Shown here: positions 25,421-34,384 of the stretch, piece by piece
Layout of the letters: the number at the start of each line of letters is the position of its first letter
How positions within the stretch are numbered: the first letter of the stretch is position 1
Assembly (NCBI RefSeq): GCF_008041835.1
Contig: NZ_VRYE01000018.1
Span: forward strand, 1 to 64,000
Direction: 5' to 3'
Source of the DNA: Ectopseudomonas mendocina
GTDB lineage: Bacteria; Pseudomonadota; Gammaproteobacteria; Pseudomonadales; Pseudomonadaceae
Length of the DNA: 64,000 nt
The notes under the pieces: generated by a model
What the model saw: only the letters and a program-made list of their open reading frames with translations
What the model was told of the DNA's origin: nothing
Database searches by the model: none
Program-made: the position numbers and the translations under genes

Positions 25421-26479
25421 TTATTTACCGGCCTGCAGCAGGCCGTTGGAAGCCAGAGCCGCGTGGGCATCGGTGAGCGTGTGCACGGCATGCCTGCGCT
25501 CACCTGCCGTGCGCAGGCGATAGTTGATCAGCACCATGCTCAGCAGCAGGGCCGCGCCGCCGGCGTTGTGCGCCACCGCCACCAGCAGCGGCAGGTGGAA
25601 GATCACGTTGCTGATACCCAGGCCCACCTGCACGGCCAGCGCCAGCAGCAGCAGGCCAGCCAGGCGCGACAGCCCGGCCACATGCAGCCGCCAGGCCAGC
25701 ACCAGCAGCGCCAGCGTGACCAGCAGCGCGCCGATGCGGTGGCTCATGTGAATGGCGGTGCGCGCGTCACTGTCGAGCTGCCCGCCCAGGTAGTTGGGGC
25801 CGATGTGCTGGGTCAGGTGAAAGCCCTTGCCAAAATCCATCGCCGGCCACCACTCACCGTGACAGGTGGGCAGGTCGACGCAGGCCACGGCCGCATAGTT
25901 GGAGCTGACCCAGCCGCCGAGGGCGATCTGCCCGATCACCAACAGCAGGCACGCCGCCGCCAATGTGCGCAGGCGTGCCGGCAACTGCAGCGGGGCGAAG
26001 CGTCCGGACAGGCGCAGCGTGAGCAAGGTCAGCAGGCTGAGCGTGGCGAAACCGCCGAGCAGGTGCGCGGTGACCACCTGCGGCCACAGTTGCAGGGTGA
26101 CGGTCCACATGCCGAATGCGCCCTGCAGGATCACCAGCGCCAGAATCGCCAGCGGCAGCTTGAGCGGCTGGGCTGGCTCGGCGCGGCGGCGCACGGCCTG
26201 GGCCGCGATGACGAGAATCACCAGGCCCAGGGCGCCGGCGAAGTAGCGGTGGATCATCTCGTACCAGCCTTTGGCGACTTCCACCGGGGCATCGGGGAAG
26301 CGTGCCTCGGCGATGGCCTGCTTGTGCTCGCTCATCGGTACGCCGAGAAAGCCATAACAACCGGGCCAGTCCGGGCAGCCCAGGCCGGCATGGGTCAGGC
26401 GGGTGTAGGCACCTAGTAGCACCACCACCACAGTCAGGAGGGTGGCGAACAAGGCTAGACGATAACCGGGCTTGTGCAT
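25421..26479 (-). CDS. ctaA: Heme A synthase (COX15/CtaA)
   Basis: The 352-residue protein has eight hydrophobic helices. Characteristic are GAYTRLTHAGLGCPDWPGCYG near the start, EMIHRYFAG, TAHLLGG, HMSHRIGA and VAHNAGGA with the heme-binding histidines. It oxidises the methyl group of heme O to give heme A for the aa3 oxidase. AAGGAGTCGAC precedes the ATG at 26479. It acts directly after CyoE, whose gene follows. Confidence 0.95.
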   Translation of the reverse strand: MHKPGYRLALFATLLTVVVVLLGAYTRLTHAGLGCPDWPGCYGFLGVPMSEHKQAIAEARFPDAPVEVAKGWYEMIHRYFAGALGLVILVIAAQAVRRRAEPAQPLKLPLAILALVILQGAFGMWTVTLQLWPQVVTAHLLGGFATLSLLTLLTLRLSGRFAPLQLPARLRTLAAACLLLVIGQIALGGWVSSNYAAVACVDLPTCHGEWWPAMDFGKGFHLTQHIGPNYLGGQLDSDARTAIHMSHRIGALLVTLALLVLAWRLHVAGLSRLAGLLLLALAVQVGLGISNVIFHLPLLVAVAHNAGGAALLLSMVLINYRLRTAGERRHAVHTLTDAHAALASNGLLQAGK

Positions 26480-26533
26480 GTCGACTCCTTGGGCTCTGGG
26501 CCGGCGCTCTGCCTCTCGGGGCAGCGCACGCCG

Positions 26534-27112
26534 TCAACCGATCAGGGAAATTTTCAGCAGGTAGCGCAGATCATCGAGAATGGCCTTGCCCTTGCTGCCG
26601 GCCGGGTAGCGCAGCACCAGATTGCCGTGCGGGTCGACCAGCCACAGTTGTGCGCCCGGCGCGGCCTCGGCGGCCCTGGCATAGGCTTGCAGATCCAGCT
26701 GATAGCGACCGAGTTGCGGGTACTCGCGCTTGAGTGTGGCGTCGTAGTCGGCGTTCAGCGGTTCGGCCAGTGCCAAGCCGTGGCTGGCGCGGGCGGTCTC
26801 GCGGTTGAGGCCGATCTGAATCTGCCGCGCCAGGTACACCAGCTGCTGGCAGTCCGCCTCGCATGCACCCGGCGCCGTGACCAGAATCTGCCAGCGGGGT
26901 GCCACCTCACCCTGCACGCCTAGGTCGGCCAGGCTGCGCCCGTCACCGATCAGTACGCCGTGGTAGCTGCGCGTTTCCGGCACCCAGAAGCGCCACTGAT
27001 ACATGGCACTGGCGAGAAACATCGGGCCGATGGCGATGGCCAGAATCAGCAGAAGCTGCAGGCGACCACGCCCCTTGCGCGGTGCCTCAGGCATGGCGAT
27101 GGCTGGGTTCAT
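26534..27112 (-). CDS. Cytochrome oxidase-associated membrane protein, hypothetical
   Basis: This 192-residue protein has one N-terminal membrane helix (LLLILAIAIGPMFLASAMY) and a periplasmic part with two cysteines in GACEADCQQLVYLAR, a C-x-x-x-C spacing like that of SCO proteins, and a C-terminal WLVDPHGNLVLRY strand pair like a thioredoxin fold. It is found between SURF1 and ctaA in pseudomonads and probably aids oxidase assembly (inference). The ATG at 27112 lies 26 bp inside the end of the SURF1 gene; frames upstream are the SURF1 shadow. Confidence 0.8.
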   Translation of the reverse strand: MNPAIAMPEAPRKGRGRLQLLLILAIAIGPMFLASAMYQWRFWVPETRSYHGVLIGDGRSLADLGVQGEVAPRWQILVTAPGACEADCQQLVYLARQIQIGLNRETARASHGLALAEPLNADYDATLKREYPQLGRYQLDLQAYARAAEAAPGAQLWLVDPHGNLVLRYPAGSKGKAILDDLRYLLKISLIG

Positions 27113-27818
27113 GACGATGCTCCCGTGCATTGTGAATTCCGAGATAAATGAACAGACCAAGCAGTGCCGCAGCCAGAGAGAACCATTGCACCGCATAGCC
27201 AAGATGTTTGCTGGGGCTCATCGCCACGATTGGCCAATCGACGCGATAACTGGCAGGCCCGGGCTCCAGACGCACCTCGAAAAGCAGACCACCACGACCC
27301 AGCTGGCGCCAGAGACTGGCGGCCTCGACCTGCGTGATCAGTCGCGGCCAGCCTTCGGTCGCCGCACCGGAGCGTAGATTCAAACCGCCAGAAGGCGCGA
27401 CATAGACCCAGGCAGTGAGTTGCAGCACGCCGTCAGGACTATCGAAAGGCGGCGCTGTGCGCCGATCCGGCCAAGGCAGCCAGCCGCGATTGAGCAACAC
27501 CCAGAGACCGCTGGACTGATCGTAGAAAGGCTGCAGCAACTCGACACCGGCATGGCCATCACGGATACGGCTATCGAGCAGCAGGCTGTGCTCGCTGTCG
27601 AAGAAACCACGCAGCTGGACGCGGCGATAGGCGGGGTCACGCAGGGGTTCGAGCTGCTCGAGGCTGATCGGCTCGGCCTGCCGCCGAGCCTCGAAGCTGG
27701 CCAGTAGTTGGCGCTTCTCCTCGCCGCGCTGCAATTGCCAGAAACCCAGCCAGAGCAGGCCCGGCAGCAACAGGGCGACCAGCAGGCTGGGCAGCCAACC
27801 GGGGCGGAAGGCGTTCAT
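27087..27818 (-). CDS. SURF1 family cytochrome oxidase assembly protein
   Basis: The 243-residue protein has the SURF1 plan: two membrane helices, near residues 8-26 and at SLAAALLGLFIYLGIH, around a periplasmic domain. Motifs include LGFWQLQRGEEKR, the VLLNRGWLP strand and HLGYAVQWF ahead of the second helix. SURF1 proteins bind heme A and help insert it into subunit I. It starts at 27818, facing away from the DUF2909 gene 71 bp upstream. Confidence 0.92.
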   Translation of the reverse strand: MNAFRPGWLPSLLVALLLPGLLWLGFWQLQRGEEKRQLLASFEARRQAEPISLEQLEPLRDPAYRRVQLRGFFDSEHSLLLDSRIRDGHAGVELLQPFYDQSSGLWVLLNRGWLPWPDRRTAPPFDSPDGVLQLTAWVYVAPSGGLNLRSGAATEGWPRLITQVEAASLWRQLGRGGLLFEVRLEPGPASYRVDWPIVAMSPSKHLGYAVQWFSLAAALLGLFIYLGIHNAREHRHEPSHRHA

Positions 27819-27889
27819 GGCTGCCTGCCGTTGTGGTTGGGGTTGCTGGCTATACTGCAGTGCATCACGTCAATCCCCCGGAGTCTCGC

Positions 27890-28093
27890 ATGCTCAAGGC
27901 CGCGATCGTCCTCATGCTGTTGGCCACTCTCGTCAGCCTGTTCAGCGGCCTGTTCTTCCTGGTCAGGGATGAAGGCCATGGTTCCCGCGTGGTCGGCGCC
28001 CTGACTGTCCGTGTCGGCCTGACCGCCATCACCGTTGCCCTGATCGCCTGGGGCTTCTACTCAGGGCAACTGGTGTCCCACGTTACCTGGTAG
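27890..28093 (+). CDS. DUF2909 twin transmembrane protein
   Basis: The 67-residue protein consists of two hydrophobic helices (about residues 3-23 and 40-60) joined by a charged loop VRDEGHGSR, as in DUF2909 twin-helix proteins. Its role is unknown, though it is a regular neighbour of aa3 oxidase genes in pseudomonads. It is the only rightward gene within the leftward oxidase cluster; its stop lies 6 bp from the convergent coxC stop. The ATG at 27890 follows CCGGAG. Confidence 0.85.
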   Translation: MLKAAIVLMLLATLVSLFSGLFFLVRDEGHGSRVVGALTVRVGLTAITVALIAWGFYSGQLVSHVTW

Positions 28094-28099
28094 CCCCCG

Positions 28100-28996
28100 C
28101 TACAGGACGTAGACGAAGATGAACAGCCCCAGCCAGACCACATCGACGAAGTGCCAGTACCAGGCGGCGGCTTCGAAACCGAAGTGCTGATCAGGGGCGA
28201 AATGCCCGCGCATGATGCGCACCAGCATCACGATCAGGATGATGGTGCCCAAGGTCACATGCGCACCGTGGAAGCCGGTGAGCATGAAGAAGGTCGCACC
28301 GTAGATGCCCGAGCCCAGGGTCAGCCCAAGCTCGGTGTAGGCCTCGATGTATTCCTCGACCTGAAAGAACAGGAACGCCAGGGCCAGCACGATGGTCGCG
28401 GCCAGCCAGGCCTTGAGCGGGCCACGGTGGTTCTTCTTCAGGGCATGGTGGGCGAAGGTGATGGTGACGCTCGATGACACCAGCAGGATGGTATTGAGCA
28501 GTGGCAGGTGCCACGGATCGATCACCCCACTGGGTGGCGGGAACAGCTTGGAATCAGGGTTTTGCAGCAGCGGCCAGCTGTATTCGAAACCTTCCCAGAG
28601 CATGTTGGTGACGCCCTTGTCGCCTTCGCCGCCGAGCCAGGGGCCGGCAAAGGTGCGGATGTAGAACAGGGCGCCGAAGAAGGCGGCGAAGAACATCACC
28701 TCGGAGAAGATGAACCAGCTCATGCCCCAGCGGAACGAGCGATCCATCTGCGCACTGTAGAGGCCGGCGCGGCTTTCCTTGATGACGCTGCCGAACCAGC
28801 CGAACAGCATCCAGGCCAGAATCAGCCCGCCGACGAAGAAGATCAGCGGGCCGTTGGAGCCTTCGCGCTCTGCTGAGAGATCGTTGAACCAGGTGCCGAC
28901 CCCGTAGAAGCTGACCAACAGACCGATGCTGGCAACGATGGGCCATTTGCTCTGCGCCGGTACGTAATAATTCTCGTGACTTTCATGACTCGACAT
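28100..28996 (-). CDS. coxC: Cytochrome c oxidase subunit III
   Basis: The 298-residue membrane protein has seven helices. It shows the family segments RWGMSWFIFSEVMFFAAFFGALFY, TGFHGAHVTLGT and the closing WYWHFVDVVWLGLFIFVY. Subunit III stabilises the catalytic core of the aa3 oxidase. The ATG at 28996 follows AAGGAGAAC. It lies 11 bp after ctaG in the operon coxB-coxA-ctaG-coxC. Confidence 0.96.
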   Translation of the reverse strand: MSSHESHENYYVPAQSKWPIVASIGLLVSFYGVGTWFNDLSAEREGSNGPLIFFVGGLILAWMLFGWFGSVIKESRAGLYSAQMDRSFRWGMSWFIFSEVMFFAAFFGALFYIRTFAGPWLGGEGDKGVTNMLWEGFEYSWPLLQNPDSKLFPPPSGVIDPWHLPLLNTILLVSSSVTITFAHHALKKNHRGPLKAWLAATIVLALAFLFFQVEEYIEAYTELGLTLGSGIYGATFFMLTGFHGAHVTLGTIILIVMLVRIMRGHFAPDQHFGFEAAAWYWHFVDVVWLGLFIFVYVL

Positions 28997-29007
28997 TGTT
29001 GTTCTCC

Positions 29008-29556
29008 TTATGGAGCCTGTGCCACTGGCGGTTTGCTCGCCGTGATATCGAACAGCGTGTAGCCCAGCGTCAGGTGCTTCACGTCCTGTGGCAGGTCACG
29101 GTCGACGATGAAGCGCACTGGCATTTCGATGCGTTCGCCCGGCTGCAGCACCTGCTGGGTGAAACAGAAGCACTCGGTCTTGTGAAAGAAGGCCGCCGCC
29201 CGCGATGGCGATACGCTGGGGACGGCCTGCGCCATCATCGGCTGGTCGCTGGGGTTGTAGGCGACGAACAGCATGTCGCCTACTTCGCCCGGGTGAACCA
29301 CTATTTCGTCCGCTTGCGGGCCGAACTCCCAGATCATCCCGGCCGAATTGGTGGCGAGAAACTGCACGCGCACCTCTCGAGCCACGTCGATCATCTGCTC
29401 ACCCTGGTAGGCCCCTGCCGTCTTGCCGTTGATGCCGAACACCCGGCACATGGCGTCGTAGAACGGCGGCAGGACGAAGATGCCGAAGCAGAACATCACC
29501 ACCACCACGAGCAGCAGACGGCTAACCAGACGACGCGTCGCAATGACCTCGCTCAC
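29008..29556 (-). CDS. ctaG: Cytochrome c oxidase assembly protein CtaG/Cox11
   Basis: The 182-residue protein has one N-terminal helix and a periplasmic Ig-like domain. The copper motif CFCF (in KTECFCFTQQ) and EMPVRF(I)VD are diagnostic. CtaG delivers copper to the CuB site of subunit I. The start is GTG at 29556, chosen because AGGAGGT lies 6 bases upstream. The gene begins 10 bp after the coxA stop. Confidence 0.95.
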   Translation of the reverse strand: MSEVIATRRLVSRLLLVVVVMFCFGIFVLPPFYDAMCRVFGINGKTAGAYQGEQMIDVAREVRVQFLATNSAGMIWEFGPQADEIVVHPGEVGDMLFVAYNPSDQPMMAQAVPSVSPSRAAAFFHKTECFCFTQQVLQPGERIEMPVRFIVDRDLPQDVKHLTLGYTLFDITASKPPVAQAP

Positions 29557-29566
29557 GGCAGACCTC

Positions 29567-31150
29567 CTACTTCACTTCCGGCGGTGTACTGAAGGTGTGG
29601 TAGGGCGCCGGTGACGGCACCGTCCACTCCAGGCCTTCGGCACCGTCCCAGGGTTTGGCCGGGGCCGGCTTGCCGCCGCGAATGCACTTGATGACGATGA
29701 ACAGGAACAGCAACTGGGTGGCGCCGAACATGAAGGCGCCGATGCTGGAGACCATGTTGAAGTTGGCGAACATCATGTTGTAGTCGGGGATGCGCCGTGG
29801 CATGCCGGCCAGGCCGACGAAGTGCATCGGGAAGAACGCCAGGTTCATGCCGATGAAGCTCATCCAGAAATGCAGCTTGGCCAGGGTTTCGTCATACATG
29901 TGGCCGGTCCACTTGGGCAGCCAGTAGTAGGCCGAGGCGAAGATGCCGAAGATCGCACCGGGTACCAGCACGTAGTGGAAGTGCGCCACCACGAAGTAGG
30001 TGTCGTGGTACTGGAAGTCCGCCGGGGCGATGGCCAGCATCAGCCCGGAGAAACCACCGATGGTGAACAGGATGACGAAGGCCACCGAGAACAGCATCGG
30101 CGCCTCGAAGGTCATCGAGCCCTGCCACATGGTGCTGGCCCAGTTGAACACCTTCACCCCGGTGGGCACGGCAATCAGCATGGTGGCGTACATGAAGAAC
30201 AGCTCGCCGGTCAGCGGGATGCCAACGGTGAACATGTGGTGCGCCCAGACGATGAACGACAGGAAGGCGATCGCCCCCGTGGCGTAGACCATCGAGGTGT
30301 AGCCGAACAGCGGCTTGCGCGCGAAGGCCGGGATGATCGAGCTGACCGCACCGAAGGCGGGCAGGATCATGATGTACACCTCGGGGTGGCCGAAGAACCA
30401 GAATACGTGCTGGAACAAGACCGGATCACCGCCGCCAGCAGCATTGAAGAAGCTGGTGCCGAAGTGAATGTCCATCAGCATCATGGTCACGCAGCCAGCC
30501 AGTACCGGCATCACCGCGATCAACAGGAAGGCGGTGATCAGCCAGGTCCAGACGAACAGCGGCATCTTCATCAGCGTCATGCCGGGCGCGCGCAGGTTGA
30601 GGATGGTGGCGACCACGTTGATCGCCCCCATGATCGAACTGATGCCCATCAGGTGCACGGCAAAAATGAAGAAGGTGGTGCTCTCCGGCCCGTAGGTCGT
30701 CGACAGCGGCGCGTAGAAGGTCCAGCCGAAGTTCGGCCCGCCGCCTTCCATGAACAGGGTGCTGACCAGCAGACCGAATGCCGCGGGCAACAGCCAGAAG
30801 CTGAAGTTGTTCATCCGCGGCAGGGCCATGTCCGGCGCGCCGATCATCAGCGGGATCATCCAGTTGGCGAGGCCAACGAAGGCCGGCATCACCGCGCCGA
30901 AGACCATGATCAGGCCGTGCATGGTGGTCATCTGGTTGAAGAATTCCGGCTGCACGATCTGCAGGCCCGGCTGGAACAGCTCGGCGCGAATCACCATCGC
31001 CATCGAGCCGCCGAGCAGGAACATGCAGAAGCTGAACCACAGGTACATCGTGCCGATGTCCTTGTGGTTGGTGGTCAGCACCCAGCGCATCAGGCCCTTG
31101 GCCGGGCCATGGTGGTGGTCAGTATGACCGTGGTCGATCACTGCACTCAT
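29567..31150 (-). CDS. coxA: Cytochrome c oxidase subunit I (aa3 type)
   Basis: The 527-residue protein has twelve helices with the heme-copper oxidase motifs: RWVLTTNHKDIGTMYL at the start, WFFGHPEVYIMILPAFG (CuB His and the cross-linked Tyr region), WAHHMF and FHYVLVPG with the heme ligands. It is the proton-pumping catalytic subunit. The ATG at 31150 gives MSAVIDHGHTDHHHG; the frame is open further but only as a shadow of coxB. It starts 4 bp after the coxB stop. Confidence 0.97.
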   Translation of the reverse strand: MSAVIDHGHTDHHHGPAKGLMRWVLTTNHKDIGTMYLWFSFCMFLLGGSMAMVIRAELFQPGLQIVQPEFFNQMTTMHGLIMVFGAVMPAFVGLANWMIPLMIGAPDMALPRMNNFSFWLLPAAFGLLVSTLFMEGGGPNFGWTFYAPLSTTYGPESTTFFIFAVHLMGISSIMGAINVVATILNLRAPGMTLMKMPLFVWTWLITAFLLIAVMPVLAGCVTMMLMDIHFGTSFFNAAGGGDPVLFQHVFWFFGHPEVYIMILPAFGAVSSIIPAFARKPLFGYTSMVYATGAIAFLSFIVWAHHMFTVGIPLTGELFFMYATMLIAVPTGVKVFNWASTMWQGSMTFEAPMLFSVAFVILFTIGGFSGLMLAIAPADFQYHDTYFVVAHFHYVLVPGAIFGIFASAYYWLPKWTGHMYDETLAKLHFWMSFIGMNLAFFPMHFVGLAGMPRRIPDYNMMFANFNMVSSIGAFMFGATQLLFLFIVIKCIRGGKPAPAKPWDGAEGLEWTVPSPAPYHTFSTPPEVK

Positions 31151-31154
31151 GTCC

Positions 31155-32279
31155 TTACTCCTGCGCCTTGGAGAAATCGAGGATGTCCTTGGGCGTGACC
31201 ATGTCACCGACATTGTTGCCCCAGGCGTTGCGCTCGTAGGTGATGATGGCGGCCATGTCGACCGGCGACAGCTGCTTGCCGAAAGCGGCCATGGAAGTGC
31301 CCGGCTTGCCGTTGTAGACGATGTCGATATGGCCCTCGGCAGGCCCCTTGGCGATGGCCGAGCCCTTGAGCGCCGGGAACATCGGCGGCAAGCCTTCACC
31401 ATTGGGCTGGTGGCAGGCCGCGCAGGCGGTGGTGTAGGCCTTCTCGCCACGTGCCATCAGCTCTTCCATGGTCCACTCCTTGCTGGTCAGCTCGCGCTCG
31501 GCGGCCGCAGCCTGCTTGCGCTCGGCCAGCCAGGCGTCGAAGTCTTCCTTGGACTTGGCCTCGACCACCACCGGCATGAAGCCATGATCCTTGCCGCACA
31601 GCTCGGTGCATTGGCCGCGGTAGATGCCCGGCTCCTCGATGCGCGTCCAGGACTCGTTGATGAAGCCGGGGATGGCGTCCTTCTTCACCGCCAGTGCCGG
31701 CACCCACCAGGAGTGAATGACGTCGGCGGCGGTGATCAGAAAGCGCACCTTGGTGCCAACGGGCACCACCAGCGGCTCGTCGACTTCCAGCAGGTAGTGT
31801 TCGCCCTTGACTTCGTGGTTGTTGATCTGCGAACGCGGCGTGGTCAGGTTGCTGAAGAACTCCACGTCCTGACCCAGGTACTTGTAGTGCCACTTCCACT
31901 GGTAGCCGGTGACCTGGATATCCAGCTCGGACTCGGACGTGTCGTAGATCTCGATCAGCGTCTTGGTCGCCGGAATCGCCATCACCACCAGGATGGCCAG
32001 GGGAACCACCGTCCATAGAATTTCCACCGTGGTGCTTTCGTGGAAGTGCGCAGGCTCCTGGCCAGTGGAGCGGCGGTGCATGATCATCGACCAGAACATG
32101 GCGCCGAACACGATCACGCCGATCACGACGCAGATCCAGAAGATGGTCATGTGCAGATCGAAGACGGAGCGGCTGACGTCGGTTACACCGGGCGTCATGT
32201 TCACCGTCCACTGGGCATGCGCCGAGCCCAATGCCAGCCACAGCAGGAGGCCCATCCAGACTCGTGGATGTCGCATCAT
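31155..32279 (-). CDS. coxB: Cytochrome c oxidase subunit II with fused cytochrome c domain
   Basis: The 374-residue precursor has a signal peptide ending ALGSAHA (residue 22), two helices, a CuA domain with ligands in CTELCGKDHGFMP (Cys, Cys, His, Met), and a C-terminal cytochrome c domain with heme motif CAACH. The extra heme makes this a caa3-like subunit II, as in other pseudomonads. It accepts electrons and passes them to heme a. Two adjacent ATG codons are possible (32279, 32276), after AAGGGGAAC. In P. aeruginosa the operon is RpoS-dependent and starvation-induced; that has not been read from this sequence. Confidence 0.95.
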   Translation of the reverse strand: MMRHPRVWMGLLLWLALGSAHAQWTVNMTPGVTDVSRSVFDLHMTIFWICVVIGVIVFGAMFWSMIMHRRSTGQEPAHFHESTTVEILWTVVPLAILVVMAIPATKTLIEIYDTSESELDIQVTGYQWKWHYKYLGQDVEFFSNLTTPRSQINNHEVKGEHYLLEVDEPLVVPVGTKVRFLITAADVIHSWWVPALAVKKDAIPGFINESWTRIEEPGIYRGQCTELCGKDHGFMPVVVEAKSKEDFDAWLAERKQAAAAERELTSKEWTMEELMARGEKAYTTACAACHQPNGEGLPPMFPALKGSAIAKGPAEGHIDIVYNGKPGTSMAAFGKQLSPVDMAAIITYERNAWGNNVGDMVTPKDILDFSKAQE

Positions 32280-32682
32280 TGCGGGTTCCCCTTGATTGTT
32301 CTTGTTATCCCGCCGGCTGAGCCTGCGGCTAAGGGATCGACTGCCATGAGCCTGTACGGCGGAATCAGTGTCCGCGGGCCACGCTCGACTGCTGGCGACT
32401 GCTGCCGAAACCTCCCGTGCCAAAGCCCGTCCGGTTCCATCAGGTACTGCCTTTCGAAATCGAGTATAGACAGCGAGGTTTACCTCGCAACGTTCAGACA
32501 AAAATGGCTGAAGACGCGCAAGCTTTGTCCTAAACCCCACGGCTGATGCGGGGTGTAGCTATTCTGAAACAGTTGGATATAGCGGACTCGCATAAGTATG
32601 AAAAAGTTATGACAATCGCGTCTTAGCACGCCACAACGGCCGGCTAAGGTTCACGTCCATGTCCAGGCATGTAGGAGTAGTC
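32280..32682. other. Intergenic region upstream of the cox operon
   Basis: About 400 bp without a convincing gene. It must contain the cox promoter (leftward) and that of the next gene (rightward). The stretch 32560-32630 is unusually AT-rich for this genome. I see no clear -35/-10 pair, hairpin or repeat. Confidence 0.5.
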
Positions 32683-33324
32683 ATGAACACCGTCGCCATT
32701 CGTCAATTGATCGCCCAGGCGCGCCAGCAGGAACATGGCAGCCAGGCGCTCGCGCGCATGCTGCAGGCCCAGCTGGATGGTCTGCACCCCGCCATCCGCT
32801 TGCCGCAGGACGCTGCCCCGGATGCGCTGACGGCCTTCGTCATCGCCTATATCGAGCAGGTGCCGGATGTGCTCGATGCCGCTGCCAAGGTGGCGCAGGA
32901 GGCGGGGATCGAGGCGGCGGTAAAACCCGTGCTGAAGATCGCCGAGCATTTCTTCCTGCAGCCGCCGGCATTGATGCAAGGCCATGAAGGGCTCGTGGGT
33001 CTGCTCGACGAAGCCTATCTGGCGCATCGCCTGGTGGAGGAGGTCAATGACCGCTACATCGCCCATTTCGACCAGCCGCTGATCCCGCTGGACACCACGC
33101 GTGCCAACCTGATCGCCCATCAACTGATCGGTGAACCCTTCGCCAACCAGCTCGACGAAGCGGTGCATCACGCCCTGGCCGGCATGCTCGACGACGCCAG
33201 CTTCGACCGGCCCTCGGTGCAGGCCTACCGCGAGCGCCTGGCGGCGCCGGATACCGCATCGGCCTGGCAGCGCTGGCCCTGCCTGTCGCAGCAGTTGGGC
33301 GTGGAGCTGCAGCTCAAGGGCTGA
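32683..33324 (+). CDS. Conserved hypothetical protein next to the cox operon
   Basis: The 213-residue, probably cytoplasmic and largely helical protein has no signal peptide, membrane segment or domain that I recognise. It contains AYIEQVPDVLDAAAKVAQEAG and ends GVELQLKG. The ATG at 32683 follows TAGGAGTAG, a good ribosome site. It sits opposite coxB; I recall a hypothetical gene at the same spot in P. aeruginosa. It converges on the AEC transporter, with an 11-bp overlap of the two 3' ends. Confidence 0.75.
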   Translation: MNTVAIRQLIAQARQQEHGSQALARMLQAQLDGLHPAIRLPQDAAPDALTAFVIAYIEQVPDVLDAAAKVAQEAGIEAAVKPVLKIAEHFFLQPPALMQGHEGLVGLLDEAYLAHRLVEEVNDRYIAHFDQPLIPLDTTRANLIAHQLIGEPFANQLDEAVHHALAGMLDDASFDRPSVQAYRERLAAPDTASAWQRWPCLSQQLGVELQLKG

Positions 33325-34243
33325 TCGCCAGCAGGATCAGCGACAGGGTCAGCAGCGAGCCGAGGGTGGAAAACAGGATCGCCCGTGACACCAGCGCCGC
33401 CTGGCGCTGGTAATACTCGGCGAGCATGAACGGCCCGGTGCCGGTGGGCAGTGCGCTGAGCAGCAAGGCGGCATGCGCCCAGAACGGCGGCAGGTCGAGC
33501 AGCACGAAGGCGATGAACCAGGTCACCAGCGGTTGCAGCACCAGTTTGAGCGCCACCAGCGGCCATACCCCCTCACTCGGCCCACTTTGTCGCTGCGCCA
33601 GGAACAAGCCCAGTGAGACCAGGGCGCAGGGCACCGTAGCGGCGCCGAGCAGGCGCAGGAATTCATCCAGTGCTGCCGGCATTTGCATGCCGCCCACTGC
33701 CCAGGCCGCACCGAGCAGGGGGGCCACCACCAGTGGGTTCTTCAGCAGCGCGGTGACCACCTGCACGATGGCGCCACCCAGCCCCTTCTTGCTCTGCAGG
33801 CCCACCTCGATGCAGACCAGCGCCAGGCCGAACAGCACGCAGACCACCAGCAGCGAGGCGATCAATGCCGGCGCCATGCCGTCATCGCCCAGCACCAGCA
33901 CGCACAGCGGAATGCCGATGTAGCCGGTGTTGGCATAACCGGCACTGAGCCCATCGATGCTGGCGTCGACCAGGCTGCCGGTGGTTTTCCAGCGATACGC
34001 CAGGGTGAGCAGAAACACCGCGAGCATGCCGCCGGTGAAGGCGAGCAGAAAGCCGGGCTGCCAGATTTGCGCCCAGTCGGCCTTGGCCGTGAGGCTGAAG
34101 AGCAGGGCCGGCAGCCCGAGCCAGACCACGAAGCGATTCATTTCCGACGCGGCGGTCGGCCCCAGGCGATTGCTGCGCCGGCAGATGAAGCCGAGCAGAA
34201 TCAGACCGAAGATTGGCAACAGGACGTTGAGAACGGTGGACAT
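33314..34243 (-). CDS. AEC family transporter (auxin efflux carrier-like)
   Basis: The 309-residue membrane protein has about ten helices in two halves. It starts VLLPIFGLILLGFICRR and has the GYANTGYIGIPL motif of the AEC family in the first half and a LSALPTGTGPFMLAEYY motif in the second. Members move organic acids or amino acids; the substrate is not evident. The neighbour genes for glutamine and asparagine breakdown suggest but do not prove an amino-acid link. Its 3' end overlaps that of the hypothetical gene. Confidence 0.88.
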   Translation of the reverse strand: MSTVLNVLLPIFGLILLGFICRRSNRLGPTAASEMNRFVVWLGLPALLFSLTAKADWAQIWQPGFLLAFTGGMLAVFLLTLAYRWKTTGSLVDASIDGLSAGYANTGYIGIPLCVLVLGDDGMAPALIASLLVVCVLFGLALVCIEVGLQSKKGLGGAIVQVVTALLKNPLVVAPLLGAAWAVGGMQMPAALDEFLRLLGAATVPCALVSLGLFLAQRQSGPSEGVWPLVALKLVLQPLVTWFIAFVLLDLPPFWAHAALLLSALPTGTGPFMLAEYYQRQAALVSRAILFSTLGSLLTLSLILLAISP

Positions 34244-34384
34244 CAGACTACGCCGTCGACAGGAAGAGGCCGAGACTAGGGCGCAGAACCGTGCAGAGCA
34301 AGCCGCGCGCTGTGATTCGTGTCCGTCAATGGGCGTCTAGCTCAGACCTGCCGGGCAATGCCCGACGCCCTCGCGAGCCTGAGT

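Noticed and set aside
29822..31198. Open frame of about 458 codons antisense to coxA
   Set aside because: Shadow of a very strongly conserved gene; low-complexity composition.
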